The notes: generated by a model not told the origin, from the sequence alone. Shown: positions 33,901 through 49,400, numbered from the stretch's first letter. The stretch is DNA of 64,000 nt from Phallusia mammillata (GCA_003260075.1 QLIY01000013.1:1-64000); one strand, 5' to 3'. Program-made: numbers and translations.

Positions 33901-36900
33901 GCCCTTGTTTTATGCATTTAATATTTGGACTTATTTGAACAATTGTGTATCTTAGTTTTTTTAGAGTTATTGACACTGATATCAAATATCCAATAGTCAT
34001 CTGTTCGTTGTTTTTTTCACAAATCTATGCTCAAACCGCAAATATAATATACCCGAGTCAAACATTTTGTGGGGTGTTCAAGGAAAAAAAGTGTTTAAGG
34101 ACCGATATGTAAGAACAACAGAGAGAATTGAAGTGGTAAAATAAACTGATCAAAAATCAGTACTTCAATTTTTTTGACTCGTCATATATGACAGGTCACA
34201 GATGATTAAAAGTAATATGTAACTTTTATATTTATACTCAAAACAAATTTTCTGCTTGCCAGTCTATACCAAGATATAACTGAACGTTAAAAAAGATTGG
34301 GCGCATTTGGTCGTTGTTTGTATGCTCTCTGAAGCAAGATGGACATGCTATAAGTTGCCTAAGTCAAACATACACACCTCAATGGCACCGCTGTTGATTT
34401 TGTCCAGGACTCCATCATAAGTTCCCTGTTCATTTGAAAGGTCAAGTTTATACAAGGGTAAAACATGAAGCTGTTCGTCGGCCGGCTTTTTTCCAAGTTC
34501 CCGCATTTCAGGCTTCGTCAGTGTCAAAACCTATACATAGTAAAAATATAAATATACACTAAACCTCGGTGAATCCGGGCCTATTTGGACCAAAATATTT
34601 ATTCGGATTATGCGAACTTTTAGATTAACCAATGTCGATTAGTTCAAGTTTTAACAAATTACAAATCATTTGCACTTCGACTTTTATCCGAATTAGGTGA
34701 AGGTTTAACCTAGGTTTACTTTGTGTTAAACTTTGAGCGAGGAAAAATGTGTTGTCTTCGTTGACCAAACTTTTTCATATTACTCCTTTACACTGTTTTG
34801 GGCAGATTTATTCAATGTTAAATACATATTTATTAGATAAGATTGTTAACGAAAAACTGAGAAAAATCTGCCGTTGAAGTCTTATAAAACTTTGTCAAAT
34901 TGAAATCAAAAAGTTACAAAAACTATTGTCAACATTAGAAAAGAAATACAAAAGCCAAACAAGGCTTTTAAATACCCTAGGTAGAAATAAATAAAAATGT
35001 TATATCAATCTAGACCAAATATGTTCATTTCAAACTTTATGGTAGACCACGCCTACCAAGGGCGTTATACCAAATGAGTAAATATTTTTTAACCTGTTTT
35101 AAACAAGAAAAAACTCATTTTTAATCAATCACATATAAAATGTCTTGTATTGGAAGCTTACCACAGTTGAGCCATTGTCCATATTGTTTTGGTCTTTGTG
35201 TGAATGTGCGCAGAAATCCATGCATAGAGTTACTCCACTGAAAGGTCTTCCTTCGAGCTCGGAATTTTCACCTAATCTGCATTCTGTGCCCTTTGACTCG
35301 TGTTCGGTCTGTGCGTGATAAACAAATCGTATTTAAACGAGGTGGCAATTAAATTACACGAAAACGCTGAGTCATCGTGAAAACAAAGACAGGTTCTGAT
35401 GTAACAAACATTTCACAGTGACAGCCCCGGAATTTTATAGCTAGTTTGCATCAAGAAATATCTTCATAAGTTTAATTAGGAATATAACGGCACAAATATA
35501 CGTAAACGGCGATGTGTTTTAGAACTTAAACGTATTACTGATGATGTCATAAGCAGGGGGGGGGGATAACGGCACAAATATACGTAAAAGGCGATGTGTT
35601 TTAGAACTTAAACGTATTACTGATGATGTCATAAGCATTTGCCGAAACGTTTGAATAATAGAGCATGACGCTTTTTACTTTACATTTGGCCGTTATTTCC
35701 TTATTAAATTTCTCCATTTATGTGAACTTTAAATATCAGTAGAAAGGAAGAAACGGTGTAAATTTTATCTATCAACACGGCCAAGGGGAAATGAGACAAA
35801 AACAGTTTAGAACCTCTGAAAGCTGAACAAAGACAACCTCTGAACATATTTACAGTAAACCGCGGTTAATCCGAATCCGTTTGGACCAACAAAATTGTCC
35901 CAATTAGGCGAAAATCTGGTTTAACCGATGTCGGATATTTTAAGTCTGACCACATTACAAATCATTTGTACCTCAAGTTTTGTCCGAATTAGGCGAATAT
36001 CTGGACTATAACCGATTCGGGTTTTACCGAGGTTTACTGTATTTTAACCTATTTTAATATTCATATAACTCGATTTTCTTAAATTTTGTGACCTGCACGA
36101 TTTTTCGTAACACACCTGGTTTTTATGGGCATCAGGGGCGGCCATCTTGTATTTTGAACTCATGTCAGTCGCTAATCGTTGACAGATGTTTTCCACAAAC
36201 TTTTCGGCGGCGTTGTCCTTGGTGCCATTCAACTTGAACTTGTTCGGGTTCACGGACCTCGCGTATTTGCAGCCGTTGTAGAACATCGACCAGGAACAAC
36301 CGAAAGAAAAGGAGGCCCCGCCCGAAGCATCATCGAAGCCTTGACAAGCACAGGTTCTCCTAAAAGAAAAAAAAACGGTTACACGCAACGTTAGAAATGC
36401 AAAATGTAATTTTGTATTCATCGATTTTTGTTATTTATAGCTTCGAACAGGTATTGGCTTTTCCTTGTGATTTGAGGTCATAAGAATTGTACCATGGAAA
36501 ATGGAAGGTCTGTTTATTGTTAATGTTAGGCAAAAAACAAAACATATTTTAAAGATATGTTTGTTTTTATTTCTCTTGACGGCAACTGAGTCATCATACC
36601 CAACGATTGTGTAAAAAACTATATGCCGGCTGTTAGTCATTAAAAGTGTGTTAGGAAAACTTGCAACACGGAGAATAAACGCAAAACAAACCAAAATTGC
36701 ATTTGTGATCATTTCAACAGTTTTTAAATGTGTAGTCAAGTAATCAAGTAAAATAATGTTCCCCCCAAAAAAATCAAAACGTTATCCTGTTCAGTGATAT
36801 GAAGAAAGGGAAACTGTAAAATAAAGCAAGTAACACATTTTAATAAGGAAAACCTACAAACCACATCAAGCTTATGTATATATGAGGTACTTTGTTAAGG

Positions 36901-39900
36901 TTTCAAGGCCAAATGCTTCAGTTTTTTTTAAATATAGGAGATAAAGAATTCGCTTTTCCGCTTTTAAAATTTATGCGTCCTTGCAACGGTTTGCAAATTT
37001 AGCAAAACTGTTAGTTTTGTTTCATAGGGGGGGGGGATAATAAGGAAATAAGGAAAAACCTACAAACCATATCAAGCTTATGTATATATGAGGTACTTTG
37101 TTAAGGTTTCAAGGCCAAATGCTTAAGTTTTTTTTAATATATGAGATAAAGAATTCACTTTTCCGCTTTTAAAATTTATGCGCCCTTGCAACGGTTTGCA
37201 AATTTAGCAAAACTGTTAGTTTTGTTTCATAGTTTTTTATTGTTTTAGGGGTTAGTCTATAAGTGAGCCTACACTTTATCCCCATTTTAAAGCACTTTTA
37301 CAATTAAACGTAAACTTACTCTTCATTGGTGGCACATCTTCTTTCTGTAGCTTCACCGTTTGTAGGAATTAATTCAGTAAACTTGCTGTAGACGTAGTCA
37401 GCCATGGGTCGTTCCACACCTTCCCATAACATGATAACTAATGCAACCACTGCTGTAGGGCAATGATGCTTTGACCGTTTTCTACAGACCACCAAAACTT
37501 TTTCTTCTATTCCAGATCTTCGCAGAACCTAAAAAGTATTTGTGATATACAGCAAAAGACAGAAACAAAATATTTTTCAACCCAACTGGTATAAACGAAA
37601 GTGCATCAAGCCAATAAAAGACAAGTAAGCTGCAGACAGTGTACGATGTTTCGACCTATGTTTTAAATGGCTTATCAAAAAAGGGATATGCAGCACATCT
37701 TACAAAAATATACAAACGATTTCTTTGACCGAACTGTTTCAAATGTGTTTTTTTAATAAATGAACGTAGGTCCAACAAGAACAATATAAAACTGATTTTT
37801 TAATCAAACGTTTTAAATAGCCCAAGAAATTGAAGTATGCAGAGCATCATACAAAATAAAAAACGATATTCTAACCATCTATTTCAACTGGCTTTTGAAA
37901 AACATAAAGGTGTGCAGTACATCTTACAAAAAATAAAACGATTTTTTTAACCAAACTCTTCACATGAATTTTCAAAAGATATGGACAGCATACAGTGCGT
38001 CTCATAACAACCTAAAAACGAATATTTCTTACCCATTTAGCGATTGGGCATCCATGAGCAGTTTTGCCTTCCTTGCCAGTGTACTGGACCTTAAAGGACA
38101 AAAATTGTATAAAGACTTGACAAACCAAAAATCAAATAGGATAAACATTTATTTGCATACCTTTTCTATGCGAAGAGCTTTCCCAGTATGGCCACATCTT
38201 TCTTCAAAAAGTTTTCTAATTTCGGGAATAGACGACGCGGCACCCAGGTGTGTGTAGTAAGGAGCGTCATCATCTGTACCGTCTGAATCTGATGCAAAAA
38301 AAATCTTTATTTTACACATAATATTTAACAATACACTATGCCCGCTACAAGGTAGTTGTATTTGTACAAAAAGTTGGTTTCTAAATAGGTTTTACATTCA
38401 TATATCCTATTTATATCTTAGATTATATCTTTTGAGCTGAATGCTGACCAAAAATTTGATCAGAAATTATTAATGCGACAGCACTTTGAACCTGGGATAC
38501 TCATAAAAAATTCGTTTGTGGTGCGTTGCAGTATGAAAAACGCTTGCTCTTTTGACAAAGCTAAATGCATGTATCTAGGTACAAAAGTTTCATTAATATG
38601 CATGAAACATCTTAGGCTAAAATTCATAGATACGCGACAGAAAAACCAAAAAAAAACCAGAATGAATCATAACTTTTTCCTAAACAAGAAACCTAGAATG
38701 GTATTTGGGTTTGAAAAGTTGCACAAAATTAAATTTCAATGTAAAAGTAATACTACAACGTTTTCCTTACCTGGTATACAAGCGCAAGGTGGGAAGACCG
38801 ATTTCCGAACCACAGTGTTATTAGGTCCCTTGCACGTTATCACACGACCGCGGAGATCATCGGAGCCCATCGACGGAGTCTTCAAAAACTCTTCGGGCTT
38901 ATGAGGGGGTGTTGGTAGGGCACTGTTTTTTCCGTAATATGGTAGAGACTCATCACTGGGTTTTCTATGCAAGTAACTCAAAGGGGTTTGCGGTGGTGTA
39001 TCCAAAACGGTACACTTTTGATGTTGACCCCGAAACGCCGGAGTAAAACAAAGATTTTCTGAAGGTGCTGTTGTGTGATGAATAGTAGCGACTTTTGTGG
39101 AACTCGCGACTTTATGAGTTCCAGTCTCAGAACTCGATACCCCTTGAAAGCTGTACCGTCGTAAAATCACTTTCGGGTATTTATTACTTATCGGCTCGTC
39201 CAGATCAAGTGACTGGCTTCTGGGCTTGATTCCCACGGTGGGTGACGTCAGAGAGCACGTGGTCGTCACCGAGGTGCAACTCAATGCGTTTGAAGCTAAG
39301 TTGACTTTTTGAGGTAGTGCGGTGAGTAGAAAGGTTGAAAGACTAGTAGCAGGTGCGGTGTTGTTCACCACAGAGGAAGCGGCCTCAGCGGGCAGTGGAC
39401 GAGAGTTTGAACGGCTCGGCTCTGAACAAATCAGTCAGTTCAGAATACGTTGCACTATTGTTACTACTACGGGAGATTTTGTAATACTTTATAGGCTTAA
39501 ATTCAATGCTAAACATGTTTATTTTGGGCCGGAGTCTCATTGTAGGTATGGTAAACCTCAGTTAGTCCAGATCTTCATCTAATTCGGACAAAGCTCGAGG
39601 TATAAATGATTTGTTATGTGGTAAGACTTTACTAATCGACATTGGTTAATCCGGATCTTCGCCTAATTTGGAGAAAAAATGAGGTACAAATTATTTGTAA
39701 TGTGGCAATACTTAAACTAATCGACATTGGTTTATCCAGATCTTCGCCTAATACGGACAATTTTTTGTGGTCTAACGGGTCCGGATTAACCGAGGTTTAC
39801 TGTATATTGTGCAATTTGGAAGTTTTATCTTTGATTTACATCAGCGATCTTCAACCTTGGATGCATGGGGTAACTTTAACAGTCACAGAGGTACAGAGGC

Positions 39901-42609
39901 ATCAAGTATGTAAAAAAGTTGTATAAGTGTAAGTATTTGCAGTGTGTGTGTGCAACTACTTTAAAACAGTTCTCTTATGGATTATTTATTTATAATTAGG
40001 CTTTTTAAGCATGACATTTTATTCAGGGTCTCTAAAAGGTCAAAACTGTCCGTAAATGTTATATTACCCACAAGGGTGCATGAAATCGCACTATCGACCA
40101 TAAAAGAAAACGGTTGAAGAGCACTGATTTAGATGATTACAAATTCTATACCCAGTGGCGGATCTACTGTAAAATCCCTGTGGAGAGGTCTGGTAGATAT
40201 TTTGTCAAATTTAATTCTATCCATACTATAACTTCATCGAAACCCAAAACATTTTCTGTTTATATCAACATTTTTGAAATTGTCATACAAAATTTTATTT
40301 TTAGTTTTTTTGTGGAGAAACTGACATAACACCTTGGTATCAACCATTACTTTTTTCAGAAAAACGTTTACTGCAGAATTGGCCTCAAAAAACTAACACA
40401 CTGGCGATTGTGGTGGGCTGAAAACTAGATCCGCCACTGATACCAGAATTTGAAATCCATCACACAAGTTTTCGTTTTTCACATATTTATTATTGCCTTG
40501 TCTAGCGAGGGAGAATAATTTAAACCGGCGAACTATGGAGTAAAAAGCGTCGATCACAAAAAAACAAAAACACTTGACAGAAAAAAATAAGCAGCGGTGA
40601 AAAGAAAACTTAATTTCTCTCACCTTCAACCGGTTGGGATAAGATCGTAGTTCCCACCGAAGAGCCATTTGCGTTAAACTCGAGCGTCCGCTGGTTTTCG
40701 GATCCCACCGAGGCCGCATGCAAGTTTTTTGGCTGCTCGCTTGGATTGATTTTGTCCGCATGGGGCAGTATAATACCCTCCACGCTCAGCGACTGCGCCG
40801 CCTGGTGGTGATGGTGTGAGTTCTCGCTTAGGACCGAAGACAACTCGGCGGAGTCGTACCCGCTTTCACCAGGCGATATTGTCGAGTGAACGTCCGTTGG
40901 CGAAGAGGCGGATTTTTGTGCGGCCTCATGCCCCATATGGCGGTCCTTGTTAGGCAGAAAGCCTTGGTGGTGCTCAGGGGCTTTGCCGTATAGCACTGTA
41001 GTCATTGTTTCGGCAAAGTGCTTGTCCGAGCTCTCGTATCCCTGAGGGTGGTGCTGGTTGTGATGGTGGCCAAGCTGGTTGCTGTTGGTTGTCGTGCTCG
41101 CCTGCTGATTGTCTGGAACAGATAACCTGGCAGCAGCGAACGAAGCATTGCCCACATATCGCCCCTCCATGGAAGGGTGTCTGTTGGCAATGTTCGCACG
41201 GGTGTACGGCAGGGCGGTGCTTGGTTGCGGGTGGGGTCGTTTGTCAAGACTGCTGCCAGGTCGGGCTAAAAAATGATCCGCGGCGCTTGTAGCGGAGGAA
41301 TGGGATTCAGGTTTGCGCGCCATTTCACTGTTTGCTTGTTCTGTGTGCATTGGCATTGTTCTCGGCACTGCGTTGCCTTGTTGCTGGTGGTGTTCGTGCC
41401 ACGGGCGGTAGGTCTGAACGTTGGCGGGAATCGGTTGGGTATCTCCCGGAGCATTTGCGCCGCAGTGCCCGATGTTCGGCGACGACGAGAGGTGAGGCAT
41501 ACTGACCACGGATGGACTCGACGTGGCTCCTTGATACTGGGACACAGGAGATTCAGTCATCAACGGGCTGCGCAGGCTGCTTCCAGCTGAGCCCGCAAAG
41601 GGACTGTGTGAAACCACTCCTGGTCCAGCAGGAGAGCTCTGCACCATGGGACTACGGCTGGTACTTCCGTTGCTGGATGGTTGCTCCGATATGTGTCGTG
41701 GAGCCGGGAAACACTCGCTTGAAGTGTTCCTGCTCACCCTCCGGTTAGCGGCAGGGTAAGGAGGCGGAGGTTGAGGCATCGGCTGGTCGTTAGGTGTGGT
41801 TGCATCGTGCGGCGACTGCTGTGGTATTTGGCCAGTGGACGGCATCCTGAAATTCCAGCTGTTGCCGTTCGGCATGGAATGACCCATGTCACCAGTCTGA
41901 GGGTGAGCGTGTCTCGTTGGTTGCTGGTTCGGAAAGCGCTGATCACCAAATTGTTCGAAATGTTGGTTAAAAGGTGCACCATATTGGTTTGGTTGGTGCG
42001 GGTACGATGCTTTACTGGTTGGGTGGTTAAACTGGTACGGAGGGTGGCCAGGTGGTTTAGGGTTAAAATTACCTTGTGCGTTTGGATCAGCATTGCTCGG
42101 GTAAGGCGAAAATTGCTGTTCGCCACCAGATGGGTTGTACTCTATGCCACCGGGGTATGTGGGTCTGCCGTATGGCCTGACCGGATCAGCACCACTGGGA
42201 GGCGGAAAAGGTGGGGTATTTCCCGGAAAACCACCATTGGTGGAGTTAAACGAGTTTGGCATCATACGAACGTTCGTTTCGGAAGGCATGGTGTCGTTTT
42301 GGTACTGGTTGTTTTCGCGTTGAAACATATTGGCTTCGTTGGGATTGACTTGACGCGGCTGTTGGTGCGCCGAGGATGGATTTTCCGTACTTTGTGTGGC
42401 TGGAAATGGTCTGTTGTGGTGGTCGAATGGCCGGGCTATTTGCGTGCCTAGCTTGCTGGTTTCAGTTGGTGCGCCGTGTGTAGGATGGTTCGGCGCATAA
42501 CCTTTCTGGTGCTGTGCTGGTAAATTGTTGTTCGAATATTGCGCTGTCTTTGAAGGATCCTTTACCGGACTGCTTTGACCGTGAAAAGGCGTGGAGGAGT
42601 TAAATTTCC

Positions 42610-42663
<54 letters not shown>

Positions 42664-45600
42664 CGGCGGTGGTGGTCGGCCTGGAAGTTGTGTTTGGTCA
42701 GTACTTAATGTTGCCGGTTTTTCGAGGACGGACGAACCCCAGTAGTTGCTATCATGCTGTGACACCCGACGTTGTTGTGGACTCTGTAGCTGTTGCAACT
42801 GTGGTTGACCAGAAGGGGTTCCTTGGTTGTGTAATGGTGCCCCGATAGCCGAACTTGAAGTATCATTTAGCGAACTGTTCGAGCTTGGACCAGCGGCGCT
42901 TGGTTGGTTGGCACTGATGTTGCTCTCAATTGCTTGCAGTGCTTGGTTAATAAAGTCAGTCTCCTCGTTTGGACCAGGAGGGTCGCCACTTGGGACACTT
43001 GCTTCAGTGCGCGGGTTTTGCTCAGTGGCAGGAAAGTTGGATTGGTGATAGGGCGGCTGTTGTGGGTTTGAATTTGGTTCGTTCGGATAAAATGGAGGAT
43101 TTCCTAAAAAGGTAATTTTTGTTAGATTAGCTTACATTTTCACCACTAAGGCAGTAAAAATGCCTCTTATTAGCAACTGCTAGTGTATTAAATTGCTTTA
43201 AACTTCATAGTTTGTTTTAGCAAAAGTGTTTGTGCACAAACTATACACAAATCTGTTTATCAGTTCATTTGAGTTCAGTTCTATTATACTATTTTGCCAA
43301 TTGTATACGGGACCTCATTGTCATAGATTTTGCATTAGCCTACAGTTGTTCCCAACCAGGGAGTAATTCTAAGCAAGGGAAGAATTTTAAAACCTGAGGT
43401 AAAGAATTTACTTCAAATTTTACATGTGGTTTGTAAATAGACACTTTAGCTTTGGAAATATAACCTGTAAAGTTGGTAAAAGACCCAATTTTAATGGACA
43501 TTTGTATGGTTTAGTATTTACTTTGTAGTCTATTGGGGAGTAATGAGAAAGTTTTGAGTTGTTAAGTGAGGAATTCACCGAAAAAGGTTGAGAACCACTG
43601 GCCAAGTATAATAAGGTTGTACCTGGACGATTGGCCGAGGAATTGGCACTTGGAAGGCTGTTTTCGGGTCTTGGTGGGTTTCTGGAAATGGGTTGACCCG
43701 GTCCGTGGCCCAAATCTCCAAACTCGGCGAAATTTGGGTGCAAAGTTGGGTGTACAAGTCCCTGCAGAAAAACGATACATTAGAAGTCATGTCAAGACAT
43801 GATGCCCGGTACTTCTACATCATAGATTAGCCGTTTATGCTTCTGCATCTTTGAGTTGGCTTTTTTATGCTTCTACATTTTAGAATTTTTACATTTTAAT
43901 ATTTTTCAAATACTTTACATAAAATTGTGAAAGGATGAAAAAAAGGAAATTTACTGTGCACCACAACAACAGGTTTTAGCAAGTCAATGTTTTACCTGAG
44001 GTAGATCGGTTGGTAACGAGTCGTCGGTTTTGCTTCGTTTTGACTCGCTTGGTGCAAGTTCATCAACGTCCTGCAAAAAATATGTAAAGTTTTTAAAAAC
44101 GAAATCTCAGCAGGCAATTTAATACAAAACAAGAAAAAAAGTAGCAAATCAGAAAAAAAACAAATTCAATAATTTTAAAGCAACAGCACAACAGTTCAAA
44201 TCGTATTTTGATCCGTTACAACACGGAAATCTGTTGCAACAAACGCGAGAACCGCTGGAAACAGAACCTTGTAGTGTCGGTTGTTATGGCAACAACAAGA
44301 GAAAGTCAACTACCCTGCGCTGCAAATGTGCGTCGTTCGACCTTTTCACCTTCGTAGTTAATATTTGACAAGAACACATTTGGAAACAGGATGATTTTGA
44401 AAGCACGCATTATGTTATTTGTTGCACACAATACTTTTGATGTAAGTTGAACAACTGTAATTGTTATGGCAGTGTAAAATGCATTTTTGGTAAGATTTGA
44501 CATACATTCTGAAAAATTCGGTTGTTTGTTTTGCTTAATTTAGGGGGGGGGGAGTTGCTTTTGAAAGCACGCATTATGTTGTTTGTTGCACGACTGTACA
44601 ACTGTAATTGTTATGGCAGTGTAAAATGCATTTTTGGTAACATTTGACATACATTCTGAAAAATTCGGTTGTTTGTTTTGCTTAATTTAAACTCATTCAC
44701 GGCGATTTACTGCACTAATCTCGTTGAAAAAGCCGCCTCGCCTTAATCGTGCAAAGTCGTTTCTATAAGCATTTCCACCAAAAAAACAATACATAGAAAT
44801 AAACAAAATTGCAAGAGCAGTCCAGCTTTAAATTGGAGTAAATCGCACTTAATGTTCTGTTTGTAAGCATTTACAGTAGAAGCTACATTATTGTTCAAAT
44901 TACACAGGGTTGTTACAGGTTTAGCGTACGCAAATACCAGGTACTACTAGGGGGGGGGGGAAATAAACAAAATTGCAAGATTAGTACAGCTTTAAATTAG
45001 AGTAAATCGCACTTAATGTTCTGTATGTAAGCATTTACAGTAGAAGCTACATTATTGTTCAAATAACACAGGGTTGTTACAGGTTTAGCGTACGCAAATA
45101 CCAGGTACTACTAGTAACCGACACAGCTGCCGCCCGCTGATAATCGATGACGGGTGTCACGTGAGCCGCTTCAACACGACTGACGTAGGAAACCGAACAA
45201 AGGGTACGCTCCGTTAGCTGTGCTTGAATTGTGCGCTTTGACTGGGCGTTCCCATGCAAACTTCAACGGACCTTGTGTAACACGAGGGCTCCATAACAAA
45301 GCCACGCCACGAAGTGAGCACTTTCAGTTACAATGTTGAATTTGGTTTTAGTGGGATTTTATGAAAATAGTTAAGGTAGGCATTTAGTATGTTTCTTCTT
45401 TCTGAGGTTAAAGTTCAACCTTAAAATGTGATGTGAGTTTGTAATTGGGGGGGGGGAAATTAGTATGTTTTTTTTATTTCTGAGGTTAAAGTTCAACCTT
45501 AAAATGTGATGTGAGTTTGTAATTAGTTCTTACACTTATTTGTCAAAAAAACTTGTCAAAAAAAATTTCTTTTTTTTTAATTTTTTTTACAGAACATTCA

Positions 45601-46341
45601 GTTTCAGTATTTTTGTAAAAAGAAATCTTAAATTTACATTGCGCATAAGTAAATTTGTAATTTGCATGTATTTACTGAAATTATATTTTATGATTTACTA
45701 TTTATTGTTTCTATGGAGCGGACGGTTATAAGACCTCCACAGCTGATTACAACTAATCAGTAATTACAACCATCGAAGGGGATTTTTTTCAGCGACGCCA
45801 TTCTCTTTAGTCCACATAAACAAATTTAAAATGAAATACTATACGCGTTTGTGAGACAAATAAAATCATGTAATTTTTAAATACCGGGTAAAAATAGCAT
45901 TAAAAATTGTATTTGTTTAAATTTTGATCATTTTAAATGTTTTCATTTTTGTTTTCAAATATCTGTTTTTATGTAACTTAACAAGTGGATACATTTAGCA
46001 TTTAGGCAATAAACTTTTTGCATAAATACTCATAACAAAAGATAGACACAATATCACAAAGAAGTAAAGAACCAACTATCTGCAAAATTCAAACAAACAA
46101 AAAACTATAAAAGTAATGTCATTAAATAATTTTCAAAAACCTACCTGACATTACAACAAATTAACAAAGTAAAATAATCTCAAGAAGTCTTTGAGGCACA
46201 TTTGAACAAATAAATTTGATATGCTGCATCAAACAAAAGCCTGACTGTCGCTGAGTTGGGTACAAAGCATAAGCAAACTAAACAAATATATAAAAACCTA
46301 AAGAAAAGTCCACACCTTTAAAAAAATGTCACATTACTCAT

Positions 46342-46408
<67 letters not shown>

Positions 46409-49400
46409 ACCTTTTAGCGACCAACATGTATCTGACAACAAGTGCGAGCAACTCATGTATGTCTGACTGTTCATGAAGCTCAGTGACTGGTAAAAAAAAT
46501 CAGTGACTGGTAAAAAGCATAGCAAGTAATGTTTTAAAGCCGCGAAGTGTGTTGTGCAGCTTAGCGTCAGTACTATGCATTTGGCAGGATATCCTTCTGG
46601 CAACACACATCCACTAAGCGCAACAACAGTGCACGGCAAGCTGGTTTGTTCATGCAAACGCGTTCTTCTTCTACTAGCATGACTGCCCGTACTTAGCATG
46701 TATATTGCAACAATCGATGCACGGTCCGCGCACAGCATTAACTCTACACTTGTACTGCATATAGGACAATATTTCCATTTGCCATAGAACTGGTTTTGAT
46801 AATCCCAGCAAACTGCGTTCAACAAAAAACTAGCCTAGGGCTATGACTACAACGTACAAACTCTATAAGCTAAGGCTAGTACTGAGAGCGCACGCACACA
46901 AAAAAGTCTCGTTATTCAAGCCCCTTTACCGTTTCGGCTAACAGCATACACCGGGAAACTAAACCGCAGATGCGAACGAGGCATCTGTCCTATGGCGACA
47001 TACAATCGATAGCCTCTACTCCCAGGAAGTGAAACGAGAGAGCTATACGCGAAGAAGGACGTTGCTGAGCGTCATGCACGTACAGTTACGAGGGAGAACT
47101 CGTTTTTGTGTTCGTTGGAGTATTACGACAGGTCTGTGTTCAAACAGGCGTATCAACCATGCCAAGTTACAATGGGTTGGTGTTGGTGTAGCGTAACGGT
47201 TCTCGGCCCTGCCAAGTATTTGAACAACGTCCGAATAACGCTTCGATTTGTTTGCGTGACCCACATAATGTCATGGTTTTTGTTACCGCTCTTGTTAGTG
47301 TTACTGAATAAATACAGGTACATCGGATGTTTCGATACATTTGACATACACTGCGACAAAAATTACATCGACATAATAATATTAGAAAACATAAGGTAAT
47401 TTAAGGGCTCAAAATTATTTTTAATTCGTGAAAAAAATATTGACTTTTTGCGTATCGATAACAAAGAAAGCTACACTTTTAATATCGATTGCCAGTACAC
47501 AAATATCTTATCTCCCAAGACGAATAAATACCAAGTTGACATGCGTCTAATTAATCGACTCTATGGCGCCACCTCGCGGTTAAAGAAACACAGTCAATGC
47601 TGCCACTATATCGCGACTGAGATATAAATATCACTACGCTTAACTTTTCCAAGGAAGTAATTAATTGATTTAATATCCCGCGTACACAAAACATCACGGA
47701 CTAATGGGAAAACACCATTAGCTATTTCTATGTTACTCATAACGCTAATTTGCATGCAATATTTCCTACTATAGACCCGAAGCAAAAATAAAAAGGCGTA
47801 GAAATAGCATGTCAGACTTGGCGACGCAAAATAATACATTGCGTGACATTGCAATATTAACATGTACTTTAGAGATGACCTATTTTGACAAGAGAAACTT
47901 GAAGCTGGGAATTTTAAATTTAACTCTCGTTATGACCATCAACTGGGATTAAGGGCACTATAGGTCAAACACTTTGACATGACTTAACCCCATCGGCAAA
48001 TATTTGCAACGGGTGAACCATAACCGAGGTTAGGGCACTATTATCTAAATCAACATGATATCTTGTCAGATAGCTTGATAACCGAAAAAAATACAAAAAA
48101 TGCATTTAACGAGGTTTTGATCTAATTTTACACTCAAAAATTTAAATTATGTTTTTTTAATGTAGACTAAAAACAGGCCGATATATAACAGGGAAGTTTC
48201 AACTGCCCAAAATGTATTAGCCTACTAAAAATGACCCTTCTTGATTTTTGAAATAAAACGTAATTCTATTAAATTATTCTATTCGAATAAGGTTTAGTGG
48301 AAGTGTTTTCCTTACTCAAGCCACTATTTATCACAATAAAACCCCTCTATTATGAAAACACATCAGTTACAACTGTCACAAGCGCCGTTGCCTAAACTCG
48401 TAAAATATCCAACACGGTCAAAAAAACTCAAAAATCTCGTATTGCGTAATTGACAGACGGGCAAGGAATTATCTTGATGCAGTGTCTTTCTAATCCGTAT
48501 ACAAATCGGCGCTTTTCGTGCCTCGTACAGTCCATGGCAATGTGTTTGCATTTACAACGCCCGGCTGTGTGCATGTTTAGACGTTGAACGCCGAAATTAG
48601 ATTGAGGCCGTAAACAGTGGGCAAAAATTACAGCGTTAAGCCATATTCCTTTGTACATGAGTGTTGATGTGACAGATAAGAGATGCGGGTACTGAAGAAC
48701 GCCTATTAAAGCAATTCGACAATGCGTGGGGTTTTGCTAGTACAGGGTACATACAGGCAATTAAAAAACAATTAAAAACAACCAATATTGTAGGTAAAAA
48801 TGTGGTTATTTTTTAACCTAAACTTTAAACACTTATAGTTTTGTCGAAACTTAACAGTACCAAATGACTACGTTTGTGGCACCTTACTGGCAAATTTATT
48901 TGTAACAACAAACCAATGTATATATTGACAACAAAATTGACATAACGTAGCTAAAAAAGTGGTAATTTTGTCAACTAAATCCCAACACTTGAATTTGTCG
49001 AAACCACAGTGCTAAATGGCTACGTATATGGTACCTTTTTGTTTGCAGCAACAAAATATATATATATTTACGTTGGAAGACAAAATTGCCATATTGTACT
49101 TTTTATAAACTAAATTTCAAACACTTAGTTTTGTCGAAAACAAACAGCACTAAAAGAACTACCATAAATAAGCCGTTTATCACTGCGTTTTTGAGTGTAT
49201 TTTATCGCCTTTATTGCTTTATAACAACTTCGTGTTTTAATTTATGTCATTACCCAGATGTATGGGACGTCGAAACGTCGGCTTATTATAACAAAAAACT
49301 GCTGTAAGAGCTACATATGCACCTTTTTAGGCAAATTCATTTATAACAAAGCAAGTATGTCCTATCTATGCATTTACAAAACTTTTAAAGACCGTTGGAG

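Larger units (their letters stand above)
36116..39421 (-). other. TET: TET Cys-rich domain (exons 9-13)
   Basis: Reading from the end of exon 9: [14 protein letters not shown], then [65 protein letters not shown], then [18 protein letters not shown]. These match the conserved blocks of the TET cysteine-rich domain, which wraps the catalytic core and binds structural zinc. The cysteines in the CACQG and GCSWSM blocks are intact. Confidence 0.9.

Noticed and set aside
41771..42451. 226-codon plus-strand ORF
   Set aside because: It is antisense to the large TET exon, whose codon pattern and splice phases are convincing.
46334..46825. 163-codon minus-strand ORF with a CPICSTSVE motif and poly-proline end
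   Set aside because: It lies in a TET intron. The last part is the G run and the rest matches no family. Two cysteines alone are not a zinc finger.
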